Source of the DNA: Eubacteriales bacterium
GTDB lineage: Bacteria > Bacillota > Clostridia > Peptostreptococcales > Anaerovoracaceae
Assembly (NCBI GenBank): GCA_028692535.1
Contig: JAQUXD010000003.1
Span: 1-43,639, forward strand
DNA length: 43,639 nt
Direction: 5' to 3'
In this document: in pieces, positions 8,562-16,361 of the stretch
How the letters are laid out: every line of letters begins with the position of its first letter
Numbering within the stretch: position 1 is the stretch's first letter
Notes under the pieces: model-generated
Told to the model about the DNA's origin: nothing
What the model saw: the letters and a program-made list of their open reading frames with translations, nothing else
Databases searched by the model: none
Made by a program: the position numbers and the translations under genes

Positions 8562-9413
8562 CTAACGTCCGACCACATCCAAAAGCGCTCTCGGAATCGC
8601 GGAGAGGATATCTCCTGCGATCAAGCTGTATTGGCCCAGGCCCTCGCAAGCCAGATCGCCGGCCAAACCGTGTATAAACACGCCGGCGACGGCAGATGAA
8701 CATACTGCCGGATCTCTTCGTTTCATCTGCGCCGCAAATGCGGCAATGACACCCGTCAGCACGTCGCCGGCTCCGGCGGTGGCCATACCCGGGTTTCCCG
8801 TAGTATTCACATACAGTTCTCCGTTCGGATCTGACACCAGTGTGTCGGCGCCTTTCAGCACGCAGCAAACCTTGTTTGTGCGAGCCAGACCCAGAACTGC
8901 CGCTTCTCTGTCGGCGACCACGTCGCCCGGTTCGATTCGAAGCAGACGGGCTGCCTCTCCTTCGTGAGGCGTGATGATGATCCCTTTTCCCGCTCCTTTC
9001 AGCGGGAGCTGAAAAGCAGCTGCCGCGTTCAATGCGTCCGCGTCGATCACTGTGATTCCCGTGTGATTGTCCAGCACCAAAGACAGCAGCCGCGCCGTTT
9101 CAGGTGTCACCCTTAGCCCGGGCCCGATGGCCACGGCATCGTTTCGTCTTAGTTCTTCGACGGGAAGGTCCCGGCTGCAGCACATGGCTTCCGGAACACA
9201 GCAGTGAATCACCGGGAAGTATGCAGGATCGCAAGACACCGTCACCAGCCCTGCGCCGCTTCGCAGCGCAGCCTTTGCGCACAGTACAGCGGCGCCCATC
9301 ATTCCCGCGCTCCCGGCTACGATCAGCACGCGCCCGTAATCACCCTTGTGAGATTCTCTTGCACGCGCAGGAAGCCATTCCCGGATCCTGTCGGCAGTAA
9401 TCGGTGTCAACAT
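8562..9413 (-). CDS. nnrD: ADP/ATP-dependent NAD(P)H-hydrate dehydratase
   Basis: The 283-residue protein is a stand-alone carbohydrate-kinase-like (YjeF C-terminal) domain that repairs hydrated NAD(P)H. Supporting motifs are GDYGRVLIVAGS near residue 24, the Ala/Gly-rich segment with ALRSGAGLVTV, VIDADALNAAA in the middle, TPHEGEAARLL and the phosphate-binding NPGMATAGAGDVLTG near 205-220. The epimerase (NnrE) domain often fused at the N-terminus in other bacteria is absent. It lies 70 nt downstream of gdhA, an NAD(P)H-using enzyme, and AAGGAG precedes its ATG. The link between glutamate dehydrogenase and repair of damaged NAD(P)H in one operon is a reasonable functional pairing, though inferred. 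Confidence 0.92.
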   Translation of the reverse strand: MLTPITADRIREWLPARARESHKGDYGRVLIVAGSAGMMGAAVLCAKAALRSGAGLVTVSCDPAYFPVIHCCVPEAMCCSRDLPVEELRRNDAVAIGPGLRVTPETARLLSLVLDNHTGITVIDADALNAAAAFQLPLKGAGKGIIITPHEGEAARLLRIEPGDVVADREAAVLGLARTNKVCCVLKGADTLVSDPNGELYVNTTGNPGMATAGAGDVLTGVIAAFAAQMKRRDPAVCSSAVAGVFIHGLAGDLACEGLGQYSLIAGDILSAIPRALLDVVGR

Positions 9414-9435
9414 ATCGTATTCTCCTTAAAATGCA

Positions 9436-9462
9436 GAGCGGCAGGATCTGCTCCCGCCGCTC
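9436..9462 (-). terminator. Weak hairpin between gdhA and nnrD
   Basis: GAGCGGC and GCCGCTC form a 7-bp GC-rich stem with a 13-nt loop; on the minus strand it is followed by TGCATTTT rather than a clean T-run. It may be a partial terminator or a processing hairpin that lowers nnrD expression relative to gdhA. Confidence 0.4.
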
Positions 9463-9483
9463 CGATTTTCTATCCGTCCGTTT

Positions 9484-10830
9484 TTAGACATACCCTTGTG
9501 CGGTCATTGCCTCGGCCACTTTCAGGAAACCGGCGATGTTGGCGCCGGCCACCAGGTTGTAGCCAAAACCGTATTCCTTCGATGCAGCTTCCGCGTTGTC
9601 ATGAATGTTCTTCATGATGGTCTCGAGCTGCTCGTAAACCTCTTCTCTCTTCATGGGCATTTTGCGGGAGTTCTGGCTCATTTCTATGGCAGAACAGGCA
9701 ACACCGCCGGCATTGGCCGCCTTGGCCGGTCCGACGGTGACTCCGTTGGCCATAAGGTATTCCAACGCCTCGTTGGTCGTAGGCATATTGGCGCCTTCGC
9801 AGTAATATTTGCATCCGCTGGCAACGATCTGCTTGGCGTGCTCCATGTGAACATCGTTCTGCATGGCACAGGGGATATACAGATCCGCTTTGACGCCCCA
9901 GGGTTTTTCGCCGGGGAAGAATTTGGAGCCGGGGAACTTGTCTGCGTAGGGCTTGCAGATGTTTTTACCGCTGTTGCGCAGTTCCAGCATGAAGTCGACT
10001 TTCTCACCGGAAATGCCGGCTTCGTCCAGAATGTACCCATCCGGACCGGAGAAGGCCAGCAGTTTGGCACCCAGTTCGTTCAGCTTGATAGCCGTGCCCC
10101 AGGCCACATTGCCGAATCCGGAAATGACCACAGTTTTCCCTTCCAGCTTATCGCCGCAGGCTTCCAGCATGTTGCGGGCAAAAAATACGATGCCGTAACC
10201 CGTAGCTTCCGTTCTTCCGGGAAGACCGCCGTAGACGATGCCCTTCCCTGTGATGACGCCGCCGTCAAATTTAGTGGTAAGGCGCTTGTACTGGCCGTAG
10301 AGATAGCCGATTTCTCTGGCGCCGACACCCAGATCGCCTGCGGGCACATCGATCTCCGGACCGATGTGGCGATAGAGTTCTGTCATGAAGGACTGGCAGA
10401 AGCGCATGATTTCTCCGTCAGACTTCCCGTTGGGATCAAAATCGGAACCGCCCTTGGCGCCGCCGATCGGAAGGCCTGTGAGCGCATTCTTAAAAATCTG
10501 CTCAAAGCCCAAGAATTTCATGATGCCGGGATATACGCTGGGAGCAAAACGAAGTCCGCCTTTATAGGGGCCTAATGCGCTGTTGAACTGATAACGATAT
10601 CCTCTGTTGACCTGAACTTTGCCCTTGTCATCCACCCAGGTGACGCGGAACGAAATGCCTCTTTCCGGTTCGATCAGCCGCTCGATCATGCCGGATTCGA
10701 CCAGATCAGGACGTTTCTGCAGGACAGGTTCCAACGAGGACAATACCTCTTCGATGGTTTGCAGAAATTCCGGCTCACCGGGATTTCTTTTCTGGGCGAT
10801 TTCGATATACTGATCTACAATTCTTCCCAT
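9484..10830 (-). CDS. gdhA: NADP-type glutamate dehydrogenase
   Basis: The 448-residue length is typical of hexameric bacterial glutamate dehydrogenases, which interconvert 2-oxoglutarate plus ammonium and glutamate in the cytosol. Visible signatures are PYKGGLRF (Lys90), PIGGAKGGSDFDP with the catalytic Lys126, and DVPAGDLGVGAREIG with the catalytic Asp166. A Rossmann domain follows around VVISGFGNVAWGTA. The overall pattern is that of the NADP-specific (anabolic) clade, but cofactor choice is not proven by the sequence. GAGGAG precedes the ATG and a sigma-A-like promoter lies at 10904-10932. nnrD follows after 70 nt. Confidence 0.95.
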   Translation of the reverse strand: MGRIVDQYIEIAQKRNPGEPEFLQTIEEVLSSLEPVLQKRPDLVESGMIERLIEPERGISFRVTWVDDKGKVQVNRGYRYQFNSALGPYKGGLRFAPSVYPGIMKFLGFEQIFKNALTGLPIGGAKGGSDFDPNGKSDGEIMRFCQSFMTELYRHIGPEIDVPAGDLGVGAREIGYLYGQYKRLTTKFDGGVITGKGIVYGGLPGRTEATGYGIVFFARNMLEACGDKLEGKTVVISGFGNVAWGTAIKLNELGAKLLAFSGPDGYILDEAGISGEKVDFMLELRNSGKNICKPYADKFPGSKFFPGEKPWGVKADLYIPCAMQNDVHMEHAKQIVASGCKYYCEGANMPTTNEALEYLMANGVTVGPAKAANAGGVACSAIEMSQNSRKMPMKREEVYEQLETIMKNIHDNAEAASKEYGFGYNLVAGANIAGFLKVAEAMTAQGYV

Positions 10831-10903
10831 TTTTCTCCTCTTTCCTATATCATCAGATCTTCACGTAACAATACGGCAGTTTTGCCTGCCACTCTCTTTG
10901 TTA

Positions 10904-10932
10904 ATAATAGCACAAAGGGTTTTTGCCCACAA
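10904..10932 (-). promoter_or_regulatory. Predicted gdhA promoter
   Basis: Minus strand TTGTGG (10932-10927), 17 nt, TATTAT (10909-10904), about 75 nt before the gdhA start. Spacing is ideal and the -10 differs from consensus at one position. Confidence 0.6.
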
Positions 10933-11017
10933 CAAACCCCTTGAAAAACCTAATTCTTTTGGCATATTCCGATATGACAAATATTATTCGCCATCCTTTC
11001 CATATTAAAATAATTTG

Positions 11018-11046
11018 TTGACAAAATTGCGCCGTGGGAGTATTAA
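11018..11046 (+). promoter_or_regulatory. Predicted promoter of the SPFH-Arc-Ada block
   Basis: Plus strand TTGACA (11018-11023), 17 nt, TATTAA (11041-11046), preceded by an AT-rich tract that could act as an UP element. The next gene starts at 11108 with AGGAGG at 11098-11103. Confidence 0.65.
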
Positions 11047-11107
11047 TATAATATCTTTGTGATATTGTTTTGATATTATTATCGCTTTTTATTGTATAGG
11101 AGGTCAA

Positions 11108-12157
11108 ATGACAATGGAAAACCCGGTCGTACAAATCAAAGATGCAGAACAGGAAAAGCTTCTGCATCCCGTCAACGGCATGCTGATGCTGATTATGAAC
11201 ATTATGCTGATGGCCGCATCGCTTTTCGCAGGACTGGCTTGCTTCTCCATGGCATGGCGCAGCGGGTTCTTTATCTTGATGGGACTTATATGCATGACTT
11301 ATCTGGCAGTTGTCGGCCCGTTCCTGTTCAAAGGGCTGAAAATCGTCAATCCCAACGAAGCTGTCGTTCTGACGCTGTTCGGTCATTACATCGGAAGCAT
11401 CAAAGATCCGGGGTTCTACTATGTGAATCCTTTTGCCTCGGTATTCAACCCCACCGCCGGATCTTCGCTGGACGCAGAGGCGCTGGCATCAGCCGTTTCG
11501 GGCGCCGCGCACAGCGGCACAAGCAGCAAGAGAGAAACCGGCAAGCCCACGGTCAAAGGCAAACGGATCTCACTGAAGGCCATGACGCTCAATAACGCAA
11601 AGCAAAAGGTCAATGATGTGCTGGGAAACCCCATCGACATCGGCGTGGTTGTGATCTGGAAGGTGCGCGACACAGCCAAAGCTGTCTTTAATGTGGATAA
11701 TTACCTGGAGTACGTATCCATACAGACCGACTCGGCGTTGCGCAACGTGGCCAGGCTTTATCCCTACGACATCGCCGGCGATGGAGAGGAAGGCGACGAA
11801 ATGTCTCTTCGCGGGTCCAGTCAGGCCGTGTCAAAAAAGCTCGAAGAGGAAATTCAGGCTCGCGTAGCCATCGCAGGCATCGATGTGCTGGAAGCCCGAA
11901 TCACCCATCTGGCCTACGCACAGGAAATCGCAGCCGCCATGCTTCAAAGACAGCAGGCTTCAGCCATCATCGATGCCAGGAAAATGATTGTCGAAGGTGC
12001 CGTAGGCATGGTTGAAATGGCATTGGATATGCTTTCAGAAAAAGACATGGTCACGCTGGACGAAGAGCGGAAGGCGGCCATGGTCAGCAATTTGCTGGTC
12101 GTTCTGTGCGGGAACAAGGATGCGCAGCCCATCGTAAACAGCGGATCTATTTATTAA
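11108..12157 (+). CDS. SPFH (band 7/flotillin-like) domain membrane protein
   Basis: The 349-residue protein has two N-terminal membrane helices (about 24-46 and 52-75) and then an SPFH domain starting at IVNPNEAVVLTLFG. Typical SPFH features are DPGFYYVNPF (100-109), LNNAKQKVNDVLGNPI (161-176), WKVRDTAKAVFNVDNY and a long Ala/Glu-rich helix with AYAQEIAAAMLQRQQA. Such proteins oligomerise at the membrane and are linked to membrane microdomains or stress responses; this subfamily has no defined role. Residues about 111-150 are an unusual Ser/Ala/Gly/Lys-rich insertion where relatives usually run directly into the strand before the LNN motif. It starts a short plus-strand operon with an Arc-like gene and an Ada-like gene. 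AGGAGG stands 4 nt before the first ATG; a second ATG at 11114 is also possible. Confidence 0.9.
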   Translation: MTMENPVVQIKDAEQEKLLHPVNGMLMLIMNIMLMAASLFAGLACFSMAWRSGFFILMGLICMTYLAVVGPFLFKGLKIVNPNEAVVLTLFGHYIGSIKDPGFYYVNPFASVFNPTAGSSLDAEALASAVSGAAHSGTSSKRETGKPTVKGKRISLKAMTLNNAKQKVNDVLGNPIDIGVVVIWKVRDTAKAVFNVDNYLEYVSIQTDSALRNVARLYPYDIAGDGEEGDEMSLRGSSQAVSKKLEEEIQARVAIAGIDVLEARITHLAYAQEIAAAMLQRQQASAIIDARKMIVEGAVGMVEMALDMLSEKDMVTLDEERKAAMVSNLLVVLCGNKDAQPIVNSGSIY

Positions 12158-12197
12158 ACGTACGGTCAAGCGACGCAAGGAGAAAGGAGAGAACGAT

Positions 12198-12377
12198 ATG
12201 CCGAAGGAAACGACTGCAAACTCGGATAAGAAACAGCTTCTCCTTCGTTTGTCTCCCGGTCTTTGGAAAGAGTTGGCAGCCTGGGCCGATGATGACTTCA
12301 GATCCATCAACAGTCAGATCGAATATCTTCTGACAGAATGTGTGAGGCAGCGCAAAAAAGGCACTCCCAAAGCCTGA
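12198..12377 (+). CDS. Small Arc/ribbon-helix-helix-type DNA-binding protein
   Basis: This 59-residue gene starts at an ATG with AAAGGAG upstream and ends at TGA 12375-12377. The protein reads as a ribbon-helix-helix domain: a strand KQLLLRLSP (12-20), helix A LWKELAAWADDD (22-33), a turn with SIN (36-38) and helix B SQIEYLLTECVRQRK (39-53). This matches the Arc family, dimeric DNA-binding proteins that insert a beta-ribbon into the major groove. It lies 40 nt after the SPFH gene and 55 nt before an Ada-like gene. Small Arc-type proteins commonly accompany SPFH genes of this subfamily. Target DNA is unknown; autoregulation of the local promoter would be a simple hypothesis. Confidence 0.8.
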   Translation: MPKETTANSDKKQLLLRLSPGLWKELAAWADDDFRSINSQIEYLLTECVRQRKKGTPKA

Positions 12378-12432
12378 TCCCGCTTCGCCTCTGTCAACTG
12401 CGGCCGATGATGCCGGAACTGGGAGGGATATT

Positions 12433-12657
12433 ATGAACAAAGAAGAAAAATGGAACGCTTACGATTCTGAAACACGGAAAGACGGCAGTTGGGACGGAAG
12501 ATTCTATATCGCCGTCAAAACGACCGGAATCTTTTGCCTTCCGTCTTGTAAAGCACGTCCGCCGCTGCGCAAGAACATCGAATTGCTGGACTCCGTGGAC
12601 GAGTGCCTGACAGCCGGGTATCGTCCCTGCAAGCGCTGTCATCCGGATCGTGCATGA
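12433..12657 (+). CDS. Stand-alone Ada metal-binding (methylphosphotriester-sensing) domain protein
   Basis: The 74-residue protein corresponds only to the N-terminal zinc domain of Ada. It contains DGRFYIAVKTTGIFCLPSCKAR and GYRPCKRCHPD, with Cys35, Cys39, Cys66 and Cys69 in the CX3C-X26-CX2C spacing of E. coli Ada (38, 42, 69, 72); Cys35 matches the cysteine that takes methyl groups from DNA phosphotriesters. The AraC-type DNA-binding and O6-methylguanine methyltransferase parts are absent, and the gene ends 3 nt before a strong terminator, so it is a complete short gene and not a broken ada. GGGAGGG precedes the ATG. Repair or sensing of DNA phosphotriester damage is possible; a purely structural DNA-binding use is the alternative. 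Confidence 0.88.
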   Translation: MNKEEKWNAYDSETRKDGSWDGRFYIAVKTTGIFCLPSCKARPPLRKNIELLDSVDECLTAGYRPCKRCHPDRA

Positions 12658-12660
12658 TAC

Positions 12661-12700
12661 AACCCGCAAAAAACGGGCTAAGGCCCGTTTTTTGTGGGTT
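12661..12700. terminator. Bidirectional intrinsic terminator between convergent transcripts
   Basis: An 18-bp stem (12661-12678 with 12683-12700; one G-T pair) closes a 4-nt loop. It contains A6 on one arm and T6 on the other, so it works for the Ada-domain gene on the plus strand and for the ABC permease gene on the minus strand. Confidence 0.9.
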
Positions 12701-12703
12701 ATT

Positions 12704-12731
12704 GATACTTCGAAGAGATCGAAGAAGTATC
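12704..12731 (-). other. Second hairpin downstream of the permease gene
   Basis: GATACTTC (12704-12711) and GAAGTATC (12724-12731) form an 8-bp stem just after the permease stop and before the main terminator. It has no T-run of its own; an RNA-stabilising 3' hairpin is the likely role. Confidence 0.4.
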
Positions 12732-12743
12732 TACATCCTTTGA

Positions 12744-13670
12744 TCAGCGATCTTCGCGGAAATAGGGGCGACTCATGTTCGCCGGTCCCAGATTGCCTTT
12801 TCCGCTCTTGCGCGTCGACAGAATCACGATAAGAATGGTGGCCAGATAGGGGATCATGTCCACAAGATACTGCGAAAACGAAAATCCCATGGCCTGAAGC
12901 CGCAAACCAAGGATCGACAATCCGCCAAAGAGCATGGCTGCAAAAAAAGCCTTGAGCGGATTCCAGGAAGCAAAGATCACCAGCGCTACAGCAATCCATC
13001 CTCTGCCGGCGACCACGTCCACCTGCCAGATCGGGATACGAACGATGGACAGGTACGCGCCACCCAAGCCGCACAAAGCTCCGCCAATCAGGATGTGGGT
13101 ATATTTGTACAGATTCACGTTTATGCCGGACGCATCGGCAGCAGCTGTGTTCTCCCCTACTGCTACCAGATTTAGTCCGAGGCGGGTCCTATATAAATAA
13201 ACCGCTGAAAAAATACAGATGATATATCCGAAATACACAAACAGATCCTGTCGAAATAGGATCGGTCCCACATAAGGGATGTCGGCCAAAACACCTGCTG
13301 CCCGCTTGGCGAAAAATGCGGAAACCTCGGCAGGGACCGTCGAACCCAGCATGGGCTGCCCCACGAAACTGGCAACTCCTGTGCCGAATATCGTCAACGT
13401 CAATCCGGTGACCGTCTGATTGGCCCGCAGCGTTACCGTGAGAATAGCATAAATCAAAGCGCCCCCGGCTCCGGCCAACCCTGCGCCGAGCAATGCCGCG
13501 TAGGGATTCTGCGTGCTCATAGCCGTGGCAAAGCCAGCGATGGCGCCCAGCAGCATCATTCCCTCTACGCCCAGGTTCAGACTGCCGGACCGTTCGGTAA
13601 TGATCTCGCCGATGATGGCAAACAGCAACGGTGTTCCCGCTACGATGCAGGTTGCAAGAAAGGATTGCAT
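12744..13670 (-). CDS. BMP-family (nucleoside/purine) ABC transporter permease, NupQ-like
   Basis: The 308-residue integral membrane protein carries the permease signature of the branched-chain/simple-sugar/nucleoside family: GEIITERSGSLNLGVEGMML near the start and a cytoplasmic coupling loop around GENTAAADASGINV. About eight to ten hydrophobic segments are visible. It is the second permease of the cluster; its ATG overlaps the stop codon of the first permease by one base (TAATG). With the ATPase, the other permease and the binding protein it makes a full importer of the NupNOPQ type. The linked xpt gene suggests purine nucleosides or nucleobases as substrate. Confidence 0.9.
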   Translation of the reverse strand: MQSFLATCIVAGTPLLFAIIGEIITERSGSLNLGVEGMMLLGAIAGFATAMSTQNPYAALLGAGLAGAGGALIYAILTVTLRANQTVTGLTLTIFGTGVASFVGQPMLGSTVPAEVSAFFAKRAAGVLADIPYVGPILFRQDLFVYFGYIICIFSAVYLYRTRLGLNLVAVGENTAAADASGINVNLYKYTHILIGGALCGLGGAYLSIVRIPIWQVDVVAGRGWIAVALVIFASWNPLKAFFAAMLFGGLSILGLRLQAMGFSFSQYLVDMIPYLATILIVILSTRKSGKGNLGPANMSRPYFREDR

Positions 13671-14746
13671 TAGGCCACCTCCTTCTGAAGCTGCGGAACT
13701 CGACCGATCTTATACTGGAGGAAAAATTCACTGCCCAGCACAAAAAACAGGATCGTTCCCTGAACAATGCTGGACACAGAACTCGGCACATTCATGGCGA
13801 TCTGGATATAAGCGCCTCCTTGGATGAGCATCGCAAAAACGATACAAACCAGCAGGATCGCCGCGGAGTTGAGCCGCGCCAGCCATGCGGTAATGATGGC
13901 CGTAAAACCATAGTTGTTGGCAATGCTGTAGACCAGGCTCTTTTCAATGGCCGAGGCCTGGATCATCCCTACAAGACCGCACATCCCGCCGGACAGCAAC
14001 ATGGCTGTGATGATGATGTTGCTGATGTTCATTCCCGCATAACGGGCGGTTTCCACGCTCTGACCCACCACGGATATTTCATATCCCTTTTTTGTTTTAC
14101 TGATGAACACATGTACAACTATCACCAGAACCAATGCGATGATCCAGCCGATGTGAAGACCAAACACATTGGGCAGGATCGCGTTTTCGGAAAACATGGC
14201 GATTTTCGGGAAGCCCTGAGCGGCAGGATCGATCCAGGGACCATACTGAAGATACATGACAAACTTGATGGCGATGTAATTGAGCATCAGCGTAAAAATC
14301 GTCTCGTTGGTGCCCAGCTTTGCTTTGAATATCGCCGGGATAAAAGCCCACAGGCCACCGGCAACGATTGCCGCCATAGCCATAACCAGGAGCATGACCG
14401 GCTTTGGCGTGGTCTGGCCCAGGTTCAAGGCGACAAAGGTCGCAGCAGCCGCGCCCAGCGTGATCTGCCCTTCCGCTCCGATATTCCAGAATTTCATTCG
14501 GAAGGCCACCGATATGCCCAAAGACGCAATACATAAAGGGATCGCTTTGATCAACGTCTGCTTGATCCGCATCTGCGTCCCCACAGATCCCACAACAAGA
14601 GATTTGAATATCTCAAATGGATCGAGTCCGAAAAAAAGCATAATCACACCGGCAAAGACAATGGATAACACGACGGCCAGGACCCGAACCGCATATTCTT
14701 TTTTACGAGGCATAACATCCCGTTTGGTCACCCTTAAAGCGATCAT
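13670..14746 (-). CDS. BMP-family (nucleoside/purine) ABC transporter permease, NupP-like
   Basis: The 358-residue protein has a basic N-terminus (KRDVMPRKKEYAVRV) and then about ten hydrophobic segments. The family motif VAFRMKFWNIGAEGQITLGA lies about 90 residues in, and a cytoplasmic loop with GQSVETARYAGMNIS matches the coupling helix of nucleoside-type permeases. It overlaps the ATPase gene by 4 nt (ATGA), which indicates translational coupling and balanced synthesis. It should form the membrane channel together with the following permease. Confidence 0.9.
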   Translation of the reverse strand: MIALRVTKRDVMPRKKEYAVRVLAVVLSIVFAGVIMLFFGLDPFEIFKSLVVGSVGTQMRIKQTLIKAIPLCIASLGISVAFRMKFWNIGAEGQITLGAAAATFVALNLGQTTPKPVMLLVMAMAAIVAGGLWAFIPAIFKAKLGTNETIFTLMLNYIAIKFVMYLQYGPWIDPAAQGFPKIAMFSENAILPNVFGLHIGWIIALVLVIVVHVFISKTKKGYEISVVGQSVETARYAGMNISNIIITAMLLSGGMCGLVGMIQASAIEKSLVYSIANNYGFTAIITAWLARLNSAAILLVCIVFAMLIQGGAYIQIAMNVPSSVSSIVQGTILFFVLGSEFFLQYKIGRVPQLQKEVA

Positions 14747-16275
14747 TGCGCGTTCACCTCCACTTCTTTTCTGCGTCCTGTCATCAGCAGGCCGATCTCC
14801 TCCTTCGTCACGCCGGAAGGATCCACGATTCCGGTCACCTCGCCGTGGCAGAGGACCAGGATCCGGTCACAAAGGTCCATGAGCACATCCAGATCTTCGC
14901 CGACGAACAATACCCCCACGCCCTTTTCCTTTTGTTCATTCAACATGTCGTAAATTTTATAAGATGCCCCGATGTCAAGGCCTCTTACCGCATAGGCAGT
15001 AATAAGCACCTTCGGTGAAGAATCGATCTCCCGTCCCAGCAACACCTTCTGAATATTTCCGCCGGAGAGCTGCTGGACCGAGGTGTAAATGCTGGGTGTT
15101 TGGATATCCAGTTCCCGCACGATCTTCTTTGCCTTTTCCGTACACTCTTCCTTTTGGATCAATAGCCCCGGCTGATTCTGATAATCCTTCAGAATGATGT
15201 TGGAAACGATATCCATGCTCCCCACCAGGCCCATGCCCAGCCTGTCTTCGGGAATAAAGCCCATGCGAATACCCAGTTGAATGATGTCCCTGGGCGTCTT
15301 TCCCACCAGGTTGTCCCCTTCGAAGAAGATCCGCCCTTTGTCCGGCCGGATCAATCCGGCGATGGATTCGCACAATTCCTTCTGGCCGCTGTTGGCCACG
15401 CCGGCTACACCCAGGATCTCGTATTTCCGAAGCTCGAAGCTGACTTCAGACAACGCTTTCTTTCCCTCGCTGTCCAGCACCGTCACTTCGTCCATTTCCA
15501 GAAGCACCTGCCGCCGGTCCGCATCGATAGACTTCTTGGTGATTTGAAGGTCTACTTTCTTTCCCACCATCATCTCGATCAGGTTGGGAATATCCACGTC
15601 CATCGTATTGACCGTGCCGATAGAGGATCCTTTCCGCAAAACAGTCACCCGGTCGGAAATTTCCATGACCTCGTTAAGCTTATGCGTGATGATCACAACG
15701 GCACAACCCTGCTGTTTCATGTTGCGAATGATACGAAACAGCTTCTTGATCTCCTGTGGCGTCAATACCGCCGTGGGCTCGTCCATAATGAGGATCCGCG
15801 CGCCCCGATATAACACTTTGAGGATCTCCAGCGTCTGCTTTTCGCCCACAGACATATCGCAGACGCACTTGTCCGGATCGATGTCCAATCCGTATCGATC
15901 CGACAATTCGCGGATCTTGTGTGACAAGGATTTCGTTCGAAGCATAAACCCTACGGGCTGGCCGATGAGGATGTTTTCCGTCGCCGTCATCACATCCACC
16001 AGATTAAAATGCTGGTAGATCATCCCGATCCCCCGCCGAATGGCATCCTTGGGAGACGAAAAACGAACCGGCTCTCCGTAGAGGCGGATCATCCCGCTGT
16101 CCGGCGTGTATATGCCTGACAACATGTTCATCAACGTGGATTTTCCGGCGCCGTTTTCGCCCAGGATCGCGTGGACCTCGCCTTGCGAGACATCCAGATA
16201 CACATCCTTGTTTGCCTGGATCGGACCAAAGGACTTGGATATGCCCATCATTTCTATTGCTGTGGTTTTTTCCAC
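14743..16275 (-). CDS. ABC transporter ATPase with two nucleotide-binding domains, NupO-like
   Basis: The 510-residue protein has tandem ATPase domains. The first is complete: GENGAGKST at 39-47, a MSVGEKQ signature and ILIMDEPTAVLTP as Walker B. The second is degenerate: its Walker A region reads GVANSGQKEL and its Walker B/catalytic region reads VLITAYAVRGLDIGA, without the usual Asp-Glu pair, although LSGGNIQKV is kept. Asymmetric NBDs are usual in this transporter family, where relatives often have AAQPTRGLD here. Translation starts at GTG with GGAGG upstream. A hairpin-terminator sits between this gene and the binding-protein gene before it, so its level is probably lower than that of the binding protein. 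Confidence 0.92.
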   Translation of the reverse strand: MEKTTAIEMMGISKSFGPIQANKDVYLDVSQGEVHAILGENGAGKSTLMNMLSGIYTPDSGMIRLYGEPVRFSSPKDAIRRGIGMIYQHFNLVDVMTATENILIGQPVGFMLRTKSLSHKIRELSDRYGLDIDPDKCVCDMSVGEKQTLEILKVLYRGARILIMDEPTAVLTPQEIKKLFRIIRNMKQQGCAVVIITHKLNEVMEISDRVTVLRKGSSIGTVNTMDVDIPNLIEMMVGKKVDLQITKKSIDADRRQVLLEMDEVTVLDSEGKKALSEVSFELRKYEILGVAGVANSGQKELCESIAGLIRPDKGRIFFEGDNLVGKTPRDIIQLGIRMGFIPEDRLGMGLVGSMDIVSNIILKDYQNQPGLLIQKEECTEKAKKIVRELDIQTPSIYTSVQQLSGGNIQKVLLGREIDSSPKVLITAYAVRGLDIGASYKIYDMLNEQKEKGVGVLFVGEDLDVLMDLCDRILVLCHGEVTGIVDPSGVTKEEIGLLMTGRRKEVEVNAQ

Positions 16276-16297
16276 CTGTATCCTCCCTCGGAGAAAA

Positions 16298-16326
16298 ATA
16301 GGGAAAGTCCAAAGGACTCCCCCTAT
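16298..16326 (-). terminator. Attenuator-like terminator between binding-protein and ATPase genes
   Basis: A 13-bp stem (two G-U pairs, AAA/TTT loop) is followed on the minus strand by a T5 tract. It lies inside the operon, so partial read-through is needed for the ATPase and permeases; this is a common way to make more binding protein than transporter. Confidence 0.75.
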
Positions 16327-16361
16327 CCTCCTTGTATGTTCACCTTACGCAGAGAGGTGTC

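Larger units (their letters stand above)
10831..11107. promoter_or_regulatory. Divergent intergenic region between gdhA and the SPFH gene
   Basis: This 277-nt AT-rich gap has no reading frame that I can support. It holds one promoter for each side (gdhA at 10904-10932, SPFH gene at 11018-11046). An imperfect inverted repeat (AAGGGTTT at 10915-10922 and AAACCCCTT at 10934-10942) overlaps the -35 and spacer of the gdhA promoter and could be an operator. Confidence 0.6.
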
